A stretch of DNA of 64,000 nucleotides from Salinimonas chungwhensis DSM 16280 (GCF_000378185.1 NZ_KB899376.1:648357-712356); one strand, 5' to 3'. Positions 9,492-20,848 are shown, counted from the first letter of the stretch. Translations and numbers: made by a program. Notes: generated from the letters alone by a model not told the origin.

Positions 9492-10928
9492 ATGAGCAGA
9501 AGAACAAAAATCCTTGCTACTTTAGGCCCTGCAACCGACTCTATTGAAAAGATTGAAGCGATCATTAAAGCAGGCGCTAACGTTGTCCGTATGAATTTTT
9601 CACATGGTCAGGCAGAGGACCATATTGAGCGGGCAAAGCGTGTAAGACAAGCGGCCAGCAACCTCAACAAATATGTTGCCATTTTAGGCGACCTTCAGGG
9701 GCCGAAAATACGCGTCGCCCGGTTTAAAAATGGTGCAGTGGAATTAACCGTCGGCGAGGCGTTTGTCCTGGACGCCGAAATGTCGCGGGATGATGGCGAC
9801 AAACATGCTGTAGGTATAGATTACAAAGCTCTGCCGGATGATGTGTCCGCTGGCGATATTCTGTTACTTGATGACGGTCGGATTCAGTTAAAAGTTACCC
9901 AGGTCAAAGACAGAAAAGTTCATACTGAAATTACTGTTGGCGGGAAGCTATCCAACAATAAGGGTATTAACCGTCAGGGTGGCGGCCTTTCTGCCGAAGC
10001 GCTTACCGAAAAAGATAAAGAAGACATTAAAACTGCGGCTAAGATCGGTGTCGATTACCTTGCGGTTTCGTTCCCGCGTTGTGGAGCAGATTTGGATTAC
10101 GCGCGTGAACTGGCTCAGCAAGCTGGTTGTCATGCTCAAATCTGTGCCAAAGTAGAACGCGCTGAAGCAGTGGCCAGTGATGAAGCTATTGACGATATCA
10201 TTACCGCATCTGATGCAGTAATGGTTGCTCGTGGCGATCTGGGCGTTGAAATTGGTGACGCAGAACTGGTAGGAAAACAAAAGAAACTCATATCGCGATC
10301 TCGCCAGCTCAATAAGGTAGTCATTACGGCGACACAAATGATGGAGTCAATGATTACCAGTCCGATGCCCACTCGAGCAGAGGTAATGGATGTAGCAAAT
10401 GCTGTATTAGATGGTACTGATGCCGTTATGCTTTCAGCTGAAACAGCGGCCGGTAACTATCCGGTAGAGACAGTCCAGGCTATGGCACGGGTCTGTGAGG
10501 GTGCAGAAACACATCCCAGCGTGAAACTATCCAAACACCGGATGGATGATGTTTTTTCCACCGTCAGTGAAACCATTGCGCTGTCGGCGGTTTACGCAGC
10601 CAATCACCTGCCCAGCATTCGCGCTATCATTGCACTGACTGAAAGCGGAAATACACCAAAGCTAATGTCTCGGATGACCACCACCCTGCCCATTGTGGCG
10701 CTGTCCCGGCATCAGGATACCCTCAACATGATGGCGCTGTACCGTGGTGTGAAGCCAGTTTACTTTGATTCACGTGACAGTGAACCGGGTAAGCTTAAAA
10801 ACGATGTAATGGAAGCACTTAAAGCAATAGGCCAGATAGAGCCAGGTGACACAGTGGTAATGACGTATGGTGACGAAATGGAAAAGATCGGTGCTACCAA
10901 CGCCATGAAAGTTGTTAAAGTCGACTAA
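9492..10928 (+). CDS. pyk: Pyruvate kinase
   Basis: Transfers phosphate from phosphoenolpyruvate to ADP, giving pyruvate and ATP. The 478-residue length and the N-terminus [15 protein letters not shown] resemble the PykA type of gammaproteobacteria. Motifs seen are VVRMNFSHG near residue 33, [15 protein letters not shown] near 66, [11 protein letters not shown] near 217, [13 protein letters not shown] near 240 (ADP/metal region) and [11 protein letters not shown] near 277. The C-terminal allosteric domain is complete. It is in the same direction as hexR, with a HexR-like palindrome 90 bases upstream, so it probably belongs to the HexR regulon. A terminator follows. Confidence 0.96.
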   Translation: MSRRTKILATLGPATDSIEKIEAIIKAGANVVRMNFSHGQAEDHIERAKRVRQAASNLNKYVAILGDLQGPKIRVARFKNGAVELTVGEAFVLDAEMSRDDGDKHAVGIDYKALPDDVSAGDILLLDDGRIQLKVTQVKDRKVHTEITVGGKLSNNKGINRQGGGLSAEALTEKDKEDIKTAAKIGVDYLAVSFPRCGADLDYARELAQQAGCHAQICAKVERAEAVASDEAIDDIITASDAVMVARGDLGVEIGDAELVGKQKKLISRSRQLNKVVITATQMMESMITSPMPTRAEVMDVANAVLDGTDAVMLSAETAAGNYPVETVQAMARVCEGAETHPSVKLSKHRMDDVFSTVSETIALSAVYAANHLPSIRAIIALTESGNTPKLMSRMTTTLPIVALSRHQDTLNMMALYRGVKPVYFDSRDSEPGKLKNDVMEALKAIGQIEPGDTVVMTYGDEMEKIGATNAMKVVKVD

Positions 10929-10939
10929 TAAAAGACAGC

Positions 10940-10963
10940 GGCCGGCGCTGTGCGCCGGTTTTC
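10940..10963 (+). terminator. Rho-independent terminator of pyk
   Basis: CCGGCGC (10942-10948) pairs with GCGCCGG (10952-10958) around TGT, followed by TTTTC. It sits between pyk and the convergent nitroreductase gene. Confidence 0.75.
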
Positions 10964-10965
10964 AA

Positions 10966-11517
10966 CTAATACCAATGCGTAAAATGTTTGTCAGTATCTC
11001 GTCTTGGAGCCTGGGGCGCATTCATCAAAGGTGTACCCAGATAAAGAAAGCCAACCAATTCATCTTCTTTGGTCATACCCAGCTGCTCTTTTACATAGTC
11101 ACACTGCGCATATGCGCCGGTTCGCCATATACCATTAAAGCCCTGAGCAATCGCCGCCATCTGCATTGCCATTACGGCACAGGAGGCTGAGGCAATTTGT
11201 TCCACCCTGGGCACTTTGGGATGTTCAGTATAGTTGGCAATCGTTATAATTATCATCGGCGCGCGCAGTGGTAACTGAGAAGCGCGATCTATGTCTTTTT
11301 GTGGTTTGCCATTGCGAATTGCTGACTGTTCGAAGATAGCGCCCAACCGGTTTAATCCCTCACCTTCACATACAATAAACTGCCAGGGTGCCAGCGCCGC
11401 ATGGTCAGGCGCTCTTAATGCAGCTTGCTTTATATTTTCCAGTACTTCACCGCCTGGCGCTGGTTCACCCACTCTGGGTTGTGAACGTCGTGTTGTCAGT
11501 AGTGATAACGCATCCAT
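10966..11517 (-). CDS. YdjA-like NAD(P)H nitroreductase family protein
   Basis: Small FMN-binding oxidoreductase of the nitroreductase superfamily; the physiological substrate of this branch is not established. The 183 residues begin MDALSLLTTRRSQPRV, as in E. coli YdjA, with APDHAALAPWQFIV near residue 36 (FMN-binding loop) and GFNGIWRTGAYAQ near 122. GFLYLGTP near the C-terminus matches the family ending. It is a single gene, convergent with pyk. The 285 bases between it and sppA hold no gene that I can see and presumably contain both divergent promoters. Confidence 0.88.
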   Translation of the reverse strand: MDALSLLTTRRSQPRVGEPAPGGEVLENIKQAALRAPDHAALAPWQFIVCEGEGLNRLGAIFEQSAIRNGKPQKDIDRASQLPLRAPMIIITIANYTEHPKVPRVEQIASASCAVMAMQMAAIAQGFNGIWRTGAYAQCDYVKEQLGMTKEDELVGFLYLGTPLMNAPQAPRRDTDKHFTHWY

Positions 11518-11802
11518 TACCCACTCCTTATGTTATTTGTCAGCCCGTTATCCTAAGCCCAGCCCGGATAAAATACCAGTATGGGGTGAAGTCATCTCCC
11601 CTTAGAATTATGCGCTTAGTTACTTACTGATACTCGCTTTGTCTTCAGATATTATCTTATACAATTGGACGAAGACGGTATCGGTTCGGATACCTTAACT
11701 ATAGAAAACGTAAACAAATCACATTTCATTACAATTTTAAGTAGCGATTCAGTCATGATTCGATACCATGAGAAGAAAATAAGTCAGAGGTAGTAAAAGT
11801 TT

Positions 11803-13665
11803 ATGGCGGCAAAAGGTAGTTGGACGAAGTCCCTTTTTATCGGTCTTTGGACTGTATTAAATTTCTGTAGGAAACTCTTTTTTAATATTATCTTCATCTT
11901 CATTCTGGTCGCTGTGATTGTTGCTATTTCAGCTGATAAAAGCCCGGTGAGTGTAAAGCCTGACAGTGCATTGTACGTCAATTTACAGGGCCGGTTAGTA
12001 ATTGAAAAAGAAGCCGTGGATCCCTTTGAGACATTCATGCAGGAAGCATTTGGCGATGAGCCGGAAAATCCTGAAATCCTGGTTCGCGACCTCGAAAAAG
12101 CGTTATACAACGCTAAAGCTGACAACCGCATAAAAGCCCTGGTGTTGGATCTTGACCGCTTTGAAGGTGGCGGCCTGGACAAGCTAAGACAGGTTGCTCA
12201 AGCCATTCAGGATTTCAAGACATCGGGCAAACCTGTTTATGCCATCGGCGACTACTATGCCCAGAGCCAATACTATCTTGCTGCACAGGCTGATAAAATT
12301 TATCTCAATCCTATGGGTGCACTTTTGCTTGAGGGTTATGGACGATATGGCCTGTACTTTAAGGACTTGTTGGAAAAACTTCAGGTAACCACGCATATTT
12401 TTCGGGTAGGCACTTATAAATCAGCGGTGGAACCTTTTTTACGCAATGATATGTCTGATGCAGCCAAAGAAGCCAATCGAGAGTGGCTTGATTCATACTG
12501 GGAGCAATACAAACAGGATGTGGCTGCTGCCCGCGGTATTTCAGAAGACCAGTTTGTGGAAAAACTCGATGTTCTGGTAGAAAAATTTGATGCTGCTGAC
12601 GGTGACTTCGCGCAATACGCGCTGGAGAATGGCTGGGTGGATGCATTGAAAACCCGTACCGATATTCGCGAAGAACTTGCCGATCTGGTGGGGCGTGATG
12701 ACACAGAGTTGAGTGTCAATGTAACAACTTTCGATTCATATCTGAGAGTGATTAATCCACCCATGCCTATTGGCGATAAGCGCGGTGATCATGTTGCAGT
12801 TGTGGTGGCCAAGGGACAGATTCTGGACGGAGAGCAACGCGCCGGTACAATTGGCGGAGACAGCACTGCCCTATTACTGCGCCAGGCCAGAATTGATGAT
12901 AATGTAAAAGCTGTGGTGCTGCAGGTCGATTCACCTGGAGGCTCGTCGTTCGCCTCAGAAGTGATTCGTCAGGAAGTACTTGAATTACAAAAAGCTGGTA
13001 AGCCGGTTGTCGCGTCGATGAGCACCTATGCGGCATCAGGCGGTTACTGGATTTCAGCACCGGCCGATAAAATTTACGCGTCACCCAGTACTATCACCGG
13101 ATCGATTGGCGTGTTCGGTATGTTTATGACATACGAAAATACGCTTGACTATATTGGTGTGGCCAGTGACGGTGTGGCCTCTACAGAAATTGCGGGACTT
13201 TCCCCCGCTCGTGAGCTGGATCCCAGGTTTGCAGATATCTTGCAGCGTAATGTTGAAAGCAGCTACAAACGCTTCATCACTATGGTTGCGGAAAACCGGG
13301 GGATGACCCCGGAAAAAGTTGATTCGATTGCTCAGGGACGGGTCTGGATTGGTACCAAAGCCAAGGAACTTGGTTTGGTAGATGAACTGGGCGAGTTAGA
13401 CGACGCCGTAGCAGCAGCTGCGGAACTGGCGGGGCTTAAGGAATATGAAACGTCTTACGTAGAACGAAAATTAAGTCCGCAGGAGATGTTCTGGCGCAAG
13501 TTCTTTGGTCAGGCCATGGTCTGGGCGGCAAAAAGTCATTTTATCGATAGCAATACGCCAATGATGGGCCTGTTTAAACAGATGCTTACGCAGTACAGCG
13601 ATGTTCAAAAATTAAATGATCCCATGGGTGTGTATATCTTATGTCTGCAATGTGAGGTTCGTTAA
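11803..13665 (+). CDS. sppA: Signal peptide peptidase SppA, 67 kDa type
   Basis: Inner-membrane serine protease that degrades cleaved signal peptides. The 620 residues include one N-terminal membrane segment (about residues 20-42) and two tandem S49 domains, as in the E. coli 67K form (618 residues). The catalytic Lys is in FRVGTYKSAVEP (K206) and the nucleophile in STYAASGGYW (S412), matching the E. coli K209/S409 arrangement. The C-terminus ends in CLQCEVR, a family-typical short cysteine pair. An AGAGG box precedes the ATG. sprT starts five bases after the stop, so the two are probably co-transcribed. Confidence 0.96.
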   Translation: MAAKGSWTKSLFIGLWTVLNFCRKLFFNIIFIFILVAVIVAISADKSPVSVKPDSALYVNLQGRLVIEKEAVDPFETFMQEAFGDEPENPEILVRDLEKALYNAKADNRIKALVLDLDRFEGGGLDKLRQVAQAIQDFKTSGKPVYAIGDYYAQSQYYLAAQADKIYLNPMGALLLEGYGRYGLYFKDLLEKLQVTTHIFRVGTYKSAVEPFLRNDMSDAAKEANREWLDSYWEQYKQDVAAARGISEDQFVEKLDVLVEKFDAADGDFAQYALENGWVDALKTRTDIREELADLVGRDDTELSVNVTTFDSYLRVINPPMPIGDKRGDHVAVVVAKGQILDGEQRAGTIGGDSTALLLRQARIDDNVKAVVLQVDSPGGSSFASEVIRQEVLELQKAGKPVVASMSTYAASGGYWISAPADKIYASPSTITGSIGVFGMFMTYENTLDYIGVASDGVASTEIAGLSPARELDPRFADILQRNVESSYKRFITMVAENRGMTPEKVDSIAQGRVWIGTKAKELGLVDELGELDDAVAAAAELAGLKEYETSYVERKLSPQEMFWRKFFGQAMVWAAKSHFIDSNTPMMGLFKQMLTQYSDVQKLNDPMGVYILCLQCEVR

Positions 13666-13670
13666 TTGCA

Positions 13671-14183
13671 GTGATATGCAAAGAGGATAAAGCACAGGTA
13701 AAACAGCGCGTTCACGCGCTGTTTTCTCAAGCGCAGGACCACTTTTCTATACCGTTGACAGTGCCGGAAATTACCTGGCGTCGTTGCGGAAAAAATGCCG
13801 GTACCGCAAATTTAACCACCAACAAGATTAACTTTAATCCAGTCCTTTTTTGTCACAACCGTGAGGCTTATTTCAGCGACGTTATTCCGCATGAGGTTAG
13901 CCACGTTGTCGTTCATCAACTATATGGAAAAGTTCCCCCGCATGGCCGGCAGTGGCAGTGGGTCATGACATCGGTCTTTGATACACCCGCCAAAACCACG
14001 CACAACTTTGATCTGACCCCACTTGGCTTAAAAGGTTTTTCTTATCAATGTGCGTGTGGAGAAATTACCCTCTCCGTGCGCAGGCATAATAAAGTGATGA
14101 GAAATCAGCAGCAATACATTTGCAGACAATGTCGAAATATTCTTATTTACGTTGAAGGCGGGAAACACCACAACGTCGAATAA
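13671..14183 (+). CDS. sprT: SprT-like zinc metalloprotease-fold protein
   Basis: Member of the SprT family (zinc-dependent, related to eukaryotic Spartan); the bacterial role is not well defined. The 170 residues carry the metal-binding HEVSHVVVHQ motif near residue 81, APHG-type PPHGRQWQWVM near 100, and a C-terminal zinc-ribbon-like part with CAC (near 124) and CRQC (near 155). Alignment by eye to E. coli SprT runs over the whole length. The start is a GTG, five bases after the sppA stop; no better start is seen, and the GAGG box is about 14 bases away, so the exact N-terminus is uncertain. The gene overlaps or abuts the end of yfbV on the other strand. Confidence 0.9.
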   Translation: MICKEDKAQVKQRVHALFSQAQDHFSIPLTVPEITWRRCGKNAGTANLTTNKINFNPVLFCHNREAYFSDVIPHEVSHVVVHQLYGKVPPHGRQWQWVMTSVFDTPAKTTHNFDLTPLGLKGFSYQCACGEITLSVRRHNKVMRNQQQYICRQCRNILIYVEGGKHHNVE

Positions 14184-14633
14184 TCACTCAAACCAGCGGC
14201 GGGTAAAAACCTTGTCTAATTGGTCGAACGCCGATTTTAAAAGCGCTGCCAGTTCTCTGTACTTAGGCTCGGACTGCCTGCTATGCACATCACAGCCCTC
14301 TTGTTGCAGTTTTCCGTGAATCTCGTAATACCAGCTTTTAAGCGCTGGTGGTAATGCCTGATTTGAGCGATGACCTAACCAAAGCAAACCTTGTAAAGGC
14401 AGACTAAGAAAAAATGCACCCATGGCGAGTGTCTGGGGCAGATATTCTGTCCCCTGGGAGTTAATTAACATCGCACTACAAACAACCGCTACAGGCGGCA
14501 TTACAGCGATTGCAAAACGGGTAGCACTAATAACACGGCACTCAGCAAAATGAGGAAACAGTTCTTTTTTGACTGGCCAGGTACTCATGTAGTGCTGACC
14601 GTCCCGAAATAATGTCATTACAGATTGTGACAT
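14184..14633 (-). CDS. yfbV: YfbV / UPF0208 family inner-membrane protein
   Basis: Two-helix membrane protein of the DUF412 family; in E. coli YfbV is linked to chromosome domain (Ter macrodomain) organisation. The 149 residues match the family: LFRDGQHYMSTWP near residue 7, FAIAVMPPVAVVC in the first membrane segment near 42, LSLPLQGLLWLGHRS in the second near 76, and WYYEIHGKLQQEG after it. The ATG at 14633 is preferred because GAGGTGG lies just upstream; the ATG at 14645 would overlap that box. The gene is divergent from trxB and convergent with sprT. The 243 bases up to trxB hold no other gene. Confidence 0.9.
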   Translation of the reverse strand: MSQSVMTLFRDGQHYMSTWPVKKELFPHFAECRVISATRFAIAVMPPVAVVCSAMLINSQGTEYLPQTLAMGAFFLSLPLQGLLWLGHRSNQALPPALKSWYYEIHGKLQQEGCDVHSRQSEPKYRELAALLKSAFDQLDKVFTRRWFE

Positions 14634-14852
14634 AAGCCACCTCATTTAAAATATGCCACAACAGCCTGTCTTCAATGCTGCGAGCGAATTACGATATTCT
14701 CTACATAGAATACTTAACCCTGAAGATTATAGCTCATCAACCGGTTTAACCATATTGAAAATTTATTCATTTACAGTAGAGATTGCATCCCTTGCCATTG
14801 AATGTAAGAATTTTGCCCAAATTAACACTCAACATTTGTACAGACCTGCTAG

Positions 14853-15845
<993 letters not shown>

Positions 15846-15863
15846 TCAAATTCCGTTTAATAG

Positions 15864-15888
15864 AGGACCCTTTGTGGGTCCTTTTTTG
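15864..15888 (+). terminator. Rho-independent terminator of trxB
   Basis: AGGACCC pairs with GGGTCCT around TTTGT, followed by six T. It begins 18 bases past the trxB stop. Confidence 0.9.
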
Positions 15889-15950
15889 TGGATCCTGTTT
15901 TGGCACTGGTGTTAAGCAACTCACTTTTGGTATAACGGCATAAGTGAACA

Positions 15951-16715
15951 ATGGTCAGAACGTCTATGATTGAGCTTCCCTACTTATCCTATTCAACCCC
16001 CTTCCCGCCTGTGACCCAGGCACTCAGGGAGCCAAACGGCCTGCTCGCGTTTGGCGGCGATTTATCGGTTAAAAGATTGATGCTTGCCTACAAGCATGGA
16101 ATATTTCCGTGGTTTAGTGACAATGAACCACTGCTTTGGTGGTCACCGGATCCCAGAGCTATCATTGAACTGGATGGGTTTCATCGCTCCAGAAGTCTGC
16201 GCAAGCTTGTCCGTCAGCAACGTTATAAAATCACATTAAATTACTGTTTTGATGAGGTGATTCTACACTGCGCCAAAATTCCACGCCGTGATATAAATGG
16301 CAAGCATGAGAGCACAGACACCTGGATAACTGACACCATGATACAAGCATACAGGCAGCTTCACGAATACGGTTTCGCGCATTCCATAGAAGTATGGGAT
16401 GCAGCTGATCAGCTGGCTGGCGGGCTTTATGGGGTCGGAGTGGGCAAAGTGTTTTGTGGCGAATCAATGTTTCACAAACACCCAAATACGTCTAAACTTG
16501 CTATGTACGCACTGGTAGAACACATGAGCAGGCATGAACTGGCGTTTATTGATTGCCAAATGCCGACCGATCACTTGGCCAGTCTCGGTGCAGTCACCGT
16601 TCCACGAACGGAGTTCATAACCAGATTAACACGCCATAATCAGACTCTGGATAATTCCGGCAGTCCTATGCTGTTTTACCAGTCATGTTGGCAAAAGCAG
16701 GTAATCACATTATGA
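15951..16715 (+). CDS. aat: Leucyl/phenylalanyl-tRNA--protein transferase
   Basis: Adds Leu or Phe from tRNA to proteins with N-terminal Arg or Lys, creating degrons for ClpS/ClpAP. The 254 residues contain the family blocks LREPNGLLAFGGDLS near residue 26, YKHGIFPWFSDNEP near 46, LWWSPDPRAII near 62, AHSIEVWD near 142, FCGESMFH near 168 and DCQMPTDHLASLGA near 200. It is about 20 residues longer than the E. coli enzyme; a second ATG at 15966 is possible and neither start has a strong ribosome-binding site. The stop overlaps the ate start as ATGA (16712-16715), so the two transferases are coupled. Confidence 0.95.
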   Translation: MVRTSMIELPYLSYSTPFPPVTQALREPNGLLAFGGDLSVKRLMLAYKHGIFPWFSDNEPLLWWSPDPRAIIELDGFHRSRSLRKLVRQQRYKITLNYCFDEVILHCAKIPRRDINGKHESTDTWITDTMIQAYRQLHEYGFAHSIEVWDAADQLAGGLYGVGVGKVFCGESMFHKHPNTSKLAMYALVEHMSRHELAFIDCQMPTDHLASLGAVTVPRTEFITRLTRHNQTLDNSGSPMLFYQSCWQKQVITL

Positions 16716-17419
16716 AATTTGGAATTACCCAAACATTTCGCTGTAGCTATCTACCTGACGAACATGAACAGCTATTGGTTTTTGCAGAGACTGAACATAA
16801 TTTTGCCGGACGTTACGGCCAACTTATTCAGGCCGGATTCCGACGTAGTGGCTCACAAATATATCGGCCACACTGCCCTTCGTGTCAAGCATGCCAGTCT
16901 GTTCGCATATTGGTTGATGAATTTACACCGTCAAAAAGTCAAAAGCGTATTATCAAAAAAAATGCGTTATTGACCTCTCAATTAGCGACCTCGCCTAAAG
17001 ATAGTTATTATCCGTTATATGAGCGTTATATTACAAATCGGCATGCGGATGGTACAATGTATCCTCCAAACAGACAGCAATTTGAAAGTTTTGTATTGTG
17101 TGAGTGGAAATCGCCCCTGTTTATCGAGGCCTACAAGGGAGATGAGCTCGTTGCGGTGGCGGTCACGGACGATATTGATTTTGGTTTGGAGCACCAGGCC
17201 TATTCGGCACTTTACACCTTTTATGCGCCTGAACTGACCCAACACTCTCCTGGCACCTGGATGATCATCCAACAGCTTAAACATGCTCAGGCGAACAATA
17301 AGCGTTATCTGTATCTGGGGTACCAGATAGATGCGTGTGCAAAGATGAACTATAAAAGTAAATTTTTGCCTCATGAGCGTTTTTTTCACAATGATTGGCA
17401 TCGTTGCGATAAAAAATAG
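16712..17419 (+). CDS. bpt: Aspartate/glutamate leucyltransferase (Bpt/ATE family)
   Basis: Arginyl-tRNA-protein-transferase homologue; in bacteria of this group it attaches Leu to N-terminal Asp or Glu, making them ClpS substrates. The product has 235 residues. The N-terminal domain shows FRCSYLPDEHEQLLVF near residue 8 and the CPSCQACQSVRI cysteine cluster near 55; the C-terminal GNAT-like domain contains SALYTFYAPEL near 166 and the YLYLGYQIDACAKMNYKS block near 202. The ATG overlaps the aat stop by four bases, so both branches of N-degron tagging are one transcription unit, with infA following 79 bases later. Confidence 0.95.
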   Translation: MKFGITQTFRCSYLPDEHEQLLVFAETEHNFAGRYGQLIQAGFRRSGSQIYRPHCPSCQACQSVRILVDEFTPSKSQKRIIKKNALLTSQLATSPKDSYYPLYERYITNRHADGTMYPPNRQQFESFVLCEWKSPLFIEAYKGDELVAVAVTDDIDFGLEHQAYSALYTFYAPELTQHSPGTWMIIQQLKHAQANNKRYLYLGYQIDACAKMNYKSKFLPHERFFHNDWHRCDKK

Positions 17420-17498
17420 CTTTTAAACTTTACTTATGGCGTCAGATTCGGTAATGTCTGCGCGGCAAAATTTTGACTTACTGAGGTAACTGCTATAC

Positions 17499-17717
17499 AT
17501 GGCAAAAGAAGATTCTATTGAAATGGAAGGCGTGATACTAGATACGCTGCCTAACACAATGTTCCGCGTTGAACTGGAAAATGGCCACGTGGTCACAGCT
17601 CATATTTCCGGCAAGATGCGCAAGAACTATATTCGTATTCTGACAGGTGACAAAGTCACTGTTGAAATGACACCTTATGATCTTACCAAAGGTCGTATTG
17701 TGTATCGAGCAAGATAA
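17499..17717 (+). CDS. infA: Translation initiation factor IF-1
   Basis: Single S1/OB-fold domain that binds the ribosomal A site during initiation. The 72-residue product starts [13 protein letters not shown] and ends [11 protein letters not shown], the standard IF-1 sequence from end to end. A GAGG box precedes the ATG. It lies between ate and convergent clpA, as in many gammaproteobacteria, and is followed by a strong bidirectional terminator. Confidence 0.98.
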   Translation: MAKEDSIEMEGVILDTLPNTMFRVELENGHVVTAHISGKMRKNYIRILTGDKVTVEMTPYDLTKGRIVYRAR

Positions 17718-17746
17718 TATCAGTAAGTAAGAATCTCACCGATAAG

Positions 17747-17774
17747 AAAAAACCCGGCCATTGCCGGGTTTTTT
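17747..17774. terminator. Bidirectional terminator between infA and clpA
   Basis: AAAAAACCCGGC and GCCGGGTTTTTT pair perfectly around CATT. T runs occur on both strands, so it can stop infA and the convergent clpA transcripts. Confidence 0.93.
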
Positions 17775-17796
17775 AATGATTATCATATTTGTATTT

Positions 17797-20076
17797 TCAG
17801 CTCGATTCAGCTTTCGCATTTGGTGACTCTACACCAGTATAGGTAAACTCAAGCTTGTCATTCTTCAGGTCTACCTTCACGCCACCACCCTTGTTGAGCT
17901 CACCAAATAATAATTCATTAGCCAACTCTTTCTTTATTTCATCCTTGATCAGCCGTGACATAGGTCTCGCCCCCATGGAGCGATCATAGCCTTTTTCAGC
18001 TAAATAAGCGCGTGCCTCGCTCGTGACATCCAACGACACCCCTTTAACATCCAACTGGGCCTGTAGTTCAATAATAAACTTATCAACTACCTGCAGTATG
18101 ATGTCAGATTCAAGATGATTGAACCAGATGATGGCGTCCAGGCGGTTCCTGAATTCCGGCGAAAATACCTTATTGATTTCAGACAACGCATCATGGCTAT
18201 GATCCTGTTGCTTAAACCCAATAGACTTACGGACCGTCTCCTGTACGCCGGCATTGGTCGTCATCACCAGCACAACATTTCTGAAGTCAACGTGACGGCC
18301 ATTATTGTCAGTCAGCGTGCCATGATCCATAACCTGCAACAAAATGTTGTAGATGTCACTGTGGGCTTTCTCAATCTCATCCAGCAGAACGACTGAATAT
18401 GGATTTTTTATAACCGCATCGGTGAGCAGGCCACCCTGGTCAAAACCAACGTAACCTGGGGGGGCACCAATCAGACGGCTCACTGCATGGCGTTCCATAT
18501 ACTCAGACATATCAAAACGAACCAGCTCCACGCCCATAATCTTGGCTAACTGTTGGGTAACTTCTGTTTTGCCTACGCCGGTAGGTCCGGCAAACAGGAA
18601 GCTGCCAATTGGTTTCTCTTCACTACCTAAACCAGAGCGCGACAGATGGATAGCATCGGTAAGCGAGCTGATCGCTTTGTCCTGACCAAATACCACCATC
18701 TTCAAATCGCGGTTGAGATTTTTTAACACTTCCCGATCAGATTTCGACACAGATTTTTCCGGAATTCGTGCCATTTTGGCAATAATCTGCTCTATATCTG
18801 CGACCTTTATTGTTTTTTTGCGCTTGGACTGCGGCAACAAGCGCTGACTTGCACCAGCTTCATCCATTACGTCTATAGCCTTATCAGGCAGTTGTCGTTC
18901 GTTAATATACTTTGCGGAAAGCTCAGCAGCAGCCTGCAATGCTTTTTGCGTGAATCTGACACTATGATGCTCTTCGTATCGATTCTTCAGGCCCAGAAGT
19001 ATTTTCGTCGTATCACTGACACTGGGTTCGGTAACATCAATCTTCTGGAAACGGCGCGCCAGCGCGCGGTCTTTTTCAAAGATTCCCTGATATTCCTGAA
19101 AGGTTGTAGAACCAATGCACCGCAGCTCACCACTACTCAGTTTAGGCTTAAGCAAATTAGACGCATCCATCACGCCACCGGAAGCCGCCCCCGCCCCAAT
19201 GATTGTATGGATTTCGTCAATAAACAAAATAGCATTTTCGTCAGCACTGAGCTCCTTCAATATCGCTTTAAGGCGTTTTTCAAAGTCTCCCCGATATTTT
19301 GTACCGGCCAGTAAGCCACCCAAATCCAGTGAGTAAACAGTGCTTTGTGCTATAACTTCAGGCACATCTTCATTAACAATACGGTATGCAAGGCCCTCAG
19401 CTATGGCAGTTTTGCCCACTCCAGCCTCACCTACCAGCAGTGGGTTATTTTTGCGACGCCGACACAGTATTTGGATTGTCCGCTCGAGTTCAGCATCGCG
19501 ACCTATAAGCGGATCAATTTTACCGTCTTTGGCATGTCGATTTAGATCGGTAGCATATTTGCTCAACGCTGACCCATTTTCCTCACCTTCAGCACCCTCT
19601 TCACTGGCTTCGCCGGCACCGGGGCTACCTTCATCTTCCGACTTACTTACCCCATGGCTGATAAAGTTGACCACATCAAGTCGGGTGACATCGGATTTTT
19701 TGAGAATATAAACGGCCTGAGACTCTTGTTCACTAAAAATAGCAACAAGTACATTGGCACCGGTTACCTCGTCACGACCTGAAGATTGCACATGAAAAAC
19801 GGCGCGTTGTAACACCCGCTGAAAACCCAGCGTTGGCTGCGTTTCGCGCTCCCCCACCTGGTCATCCAGGATGAGCGGTGTGGTGTCTTTAACAAACTCA
19901 ATGAGTTCTGCTTTAATCGCTTCTATATCTGCGCCACAGGCTTTGAGGGCTTCCTGCGCCGATGAATTGTCCATCAATGCTAAAAGCAAATGTTCAACCG
20001 TCATAAATTCGTGCCGATGCTCTCTGGCAAACACGAATGCTTCGTTTAACGTCTGCTCTAATTCTTTGTTCAACAT
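17797..20076 (-). CDS. clpA: ATP-dependent Clp protease ATP-binding subunit ClpA
   Basis: AAA+ unfoldase that feeds substrates, including ClpS-delivered N-degrons, to ClpP. The 759 residues start with the Clp N-domain ([27 protein letters not shown]). The first AAA module has Walker [14 protein letters not shown] near residue 212, and the second has [13 protein letters not shown] near 492 with Walker [12 protein letters not shown] near 560. An IGF/IGL-type loop for ClpP binding is represented by [11 protein letters not shown] near 620. ClpS is 27 bases upstream in the same direction. The acidic linker near residue 145-170 ([14 protein letters not shown]) is low-complexity. Confidence 0.97.
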   Translation of the reverse strand: MLNKELEQTLNEAFVFAREHRHEFMTVEHLLLALMDNSSAQEALKACGADIEAIKAELIEFVKDTTPLILDDQVGERETQPTLGFQRVLQRAVFHVQSSGRDEVTGANVLVAIFSEQESQAVYILKKSDVTRLDVVNFISHGVSKSEDEGSPGAGEASEEGAEGEENGSALSKYATDLNRHAKDGKIDPLIGRDAELERTIQILCRRRKNNPLLVGEAGVGKTAIAEGLAYRIVNEDVPEVIAQSTVYSLDLGGLLAGTKYRGDFEKRLKAILKELSADENAILFIDEIHTIIGAGAASGGVMDASNLLKPKLSSGELRCIGSTTFQEYQGIFEKDRALARRFQKIDVTEPSVSDTTKILLGLKNRYEEHHSVRFTQKALQAAAELSAKYINERQLPDKAIDVMDEAGASQRLLPQSKRKKTIKVADIEQIIAKMARIPEKSVSKSDREVLKNLNRDLKMVVFGQDKAISSLTDAIHLSRSGLGSEEKPIGSFLFAGPTGVGKTEVTQQLAKIMGVELVRFDMSEYMERHAVSRLIGAPPGYVGFDQGGLLTDAVIKNPYSVVLLDEIEKAHSDIYNILLQVMDHGTLTDNNGRHVDFRNVVLVMTTNAGVQETVRKSIGFKQQDHSHDALSEINKVFSPEFRNRLDAIIWFNHLESDIILQVVDKFIIELQAQLDVKGVSLDVTSEARAYLAEKGYDRSMGARPMSRLIKDEIKKELANELLFGELNKGGGVKVDLKNDKLEFTYTGVESPNAKAESS

Positions 20077-20103
20077 ATTGCTCGCCCCTAGTTAAATCAC
20101 TTA

Positions 20104-20424
20104 CTACGCCGGTTCCATGGTGCACATAAGCGGATGTTGATTTTTTCGTGCATATTGATTTACCTGCATCACTTTAGTTTCAGCAATTTCAGCGGTGTAA
20201 ATGCCGCAAACCGCTTTCCCCTGATAATGCACCGTAAGCATTATTTGGTTAGCCTTCTCAGAATCAAGGTTGAAAAAACGTGTGAGCACGTCGACCACAA
20301 AATCCATTGGCGTGTAATCGTCGTTGTTCAACAACACTTTATACATTGGAGGCGGCTGCGTTTTCTTCCGCTGCGCTTCCCGGAGTTTTTCTTTTTCGAT
20401 ACTGATCGCGTTGTCTTTGCTCAT
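20104..20424 (-). CDS. clpS: ATP-dependent Clp protease adaptor ClpS
   Basis: Small adaptor that recognises N-terminal Leu, Phe, Tyr and Trp and delivers the protein to ClpA. The 106 residues have a disordered basic N-terminal extension, then the core: [19 protein letters not shown] near residue 26, and [20 protein letters not shown] near 66, which includes the substrate-pocket and ClpA-binding residues. It is translated just before clpA and is divergent from cspD across 205 bases, the classical gammaproteobacterial arrangement. Confidence 0.97.
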   Translation of the reverse strand: MSKDNAISIEKEKLREAQRKKTQPPPMYKVLLNNDDYTPMDFVVDVLTRFFNLDSEKANQIMLTVHYQGKAVCGIYTAEIAETKVMQVNQYARKNQHPLMCTMEPA

Positions 20425-20629
20425 AGTAATAGGATAGTGCTTAAGCTTATATTACGCAGAATTTTTTCTTAAAGATTAATTCTGCAAATTACGCTTGACA
20501 TTGTGTGGTTAAAATATCTACAGTTTCTAATGTACCTTCATGAAGTGACGCATGATTGTGCATTTGCCCTTCAAAATCTATTGTGGGGGCATTACTGTAT
20601 GAGTTCAAGGATTAAGAGGAAGTCGAAGT

Positions 20630-20848
20630 ATGGCGGTTGGTAAAGTTAAGTGGTTTAACAACGCAAAAGGGTTTGGATTTATCGTTCCGGAAAATGGCGG
20701 TGAAGACATCTTCGCTCATTATTCAACCATCCAAATGGAAGGTTATCGTTCGTTGAAAGCGGGTCAGGATGTGACCTTTGATGTGCAGCAGGGCCCTAAA
20801 GGTCTTCATGCTGAAAACATCGACGTGAAAGACGAACCAGAGCGTTAA
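20630..20848 (+). CDS. cspD: Cold-shock-like protein CspD
   Basis: Single cold-shock domain, 72 residues. RNP1 (KGFGFIVP) and RNP2 (DIFAHYS) are both intact, so nucleic-acid binding is expected. The C-terminal tail AENIDVKDEPER is longer than in CspA and typical of CspD, which in E. coli is a stationary-phase, replication-inhibiting paralogue. Placement divergent from clpS also fits cspD. An AAGAGGAAG box precedes the ATG. Confidence 0.93.
   Translation: MAVGKVKWFNNAKGFGFIVPENGGEDIFAHYSTIQMEGYRSLKAGQDVTFDVQQGPKGLHAENIDVKDEPER

Noticed and set aside
9948-10337. Open frame antisense to pyk
   Set aside because: Contained in the pyruvate kinase gene, no ribosome-binding site and no recognisable domains.
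18892-19711. Several plus-strand frames opposite clpA
   Set aside because: Shadows of the clpA codons; none has a start signal or family resemblance.
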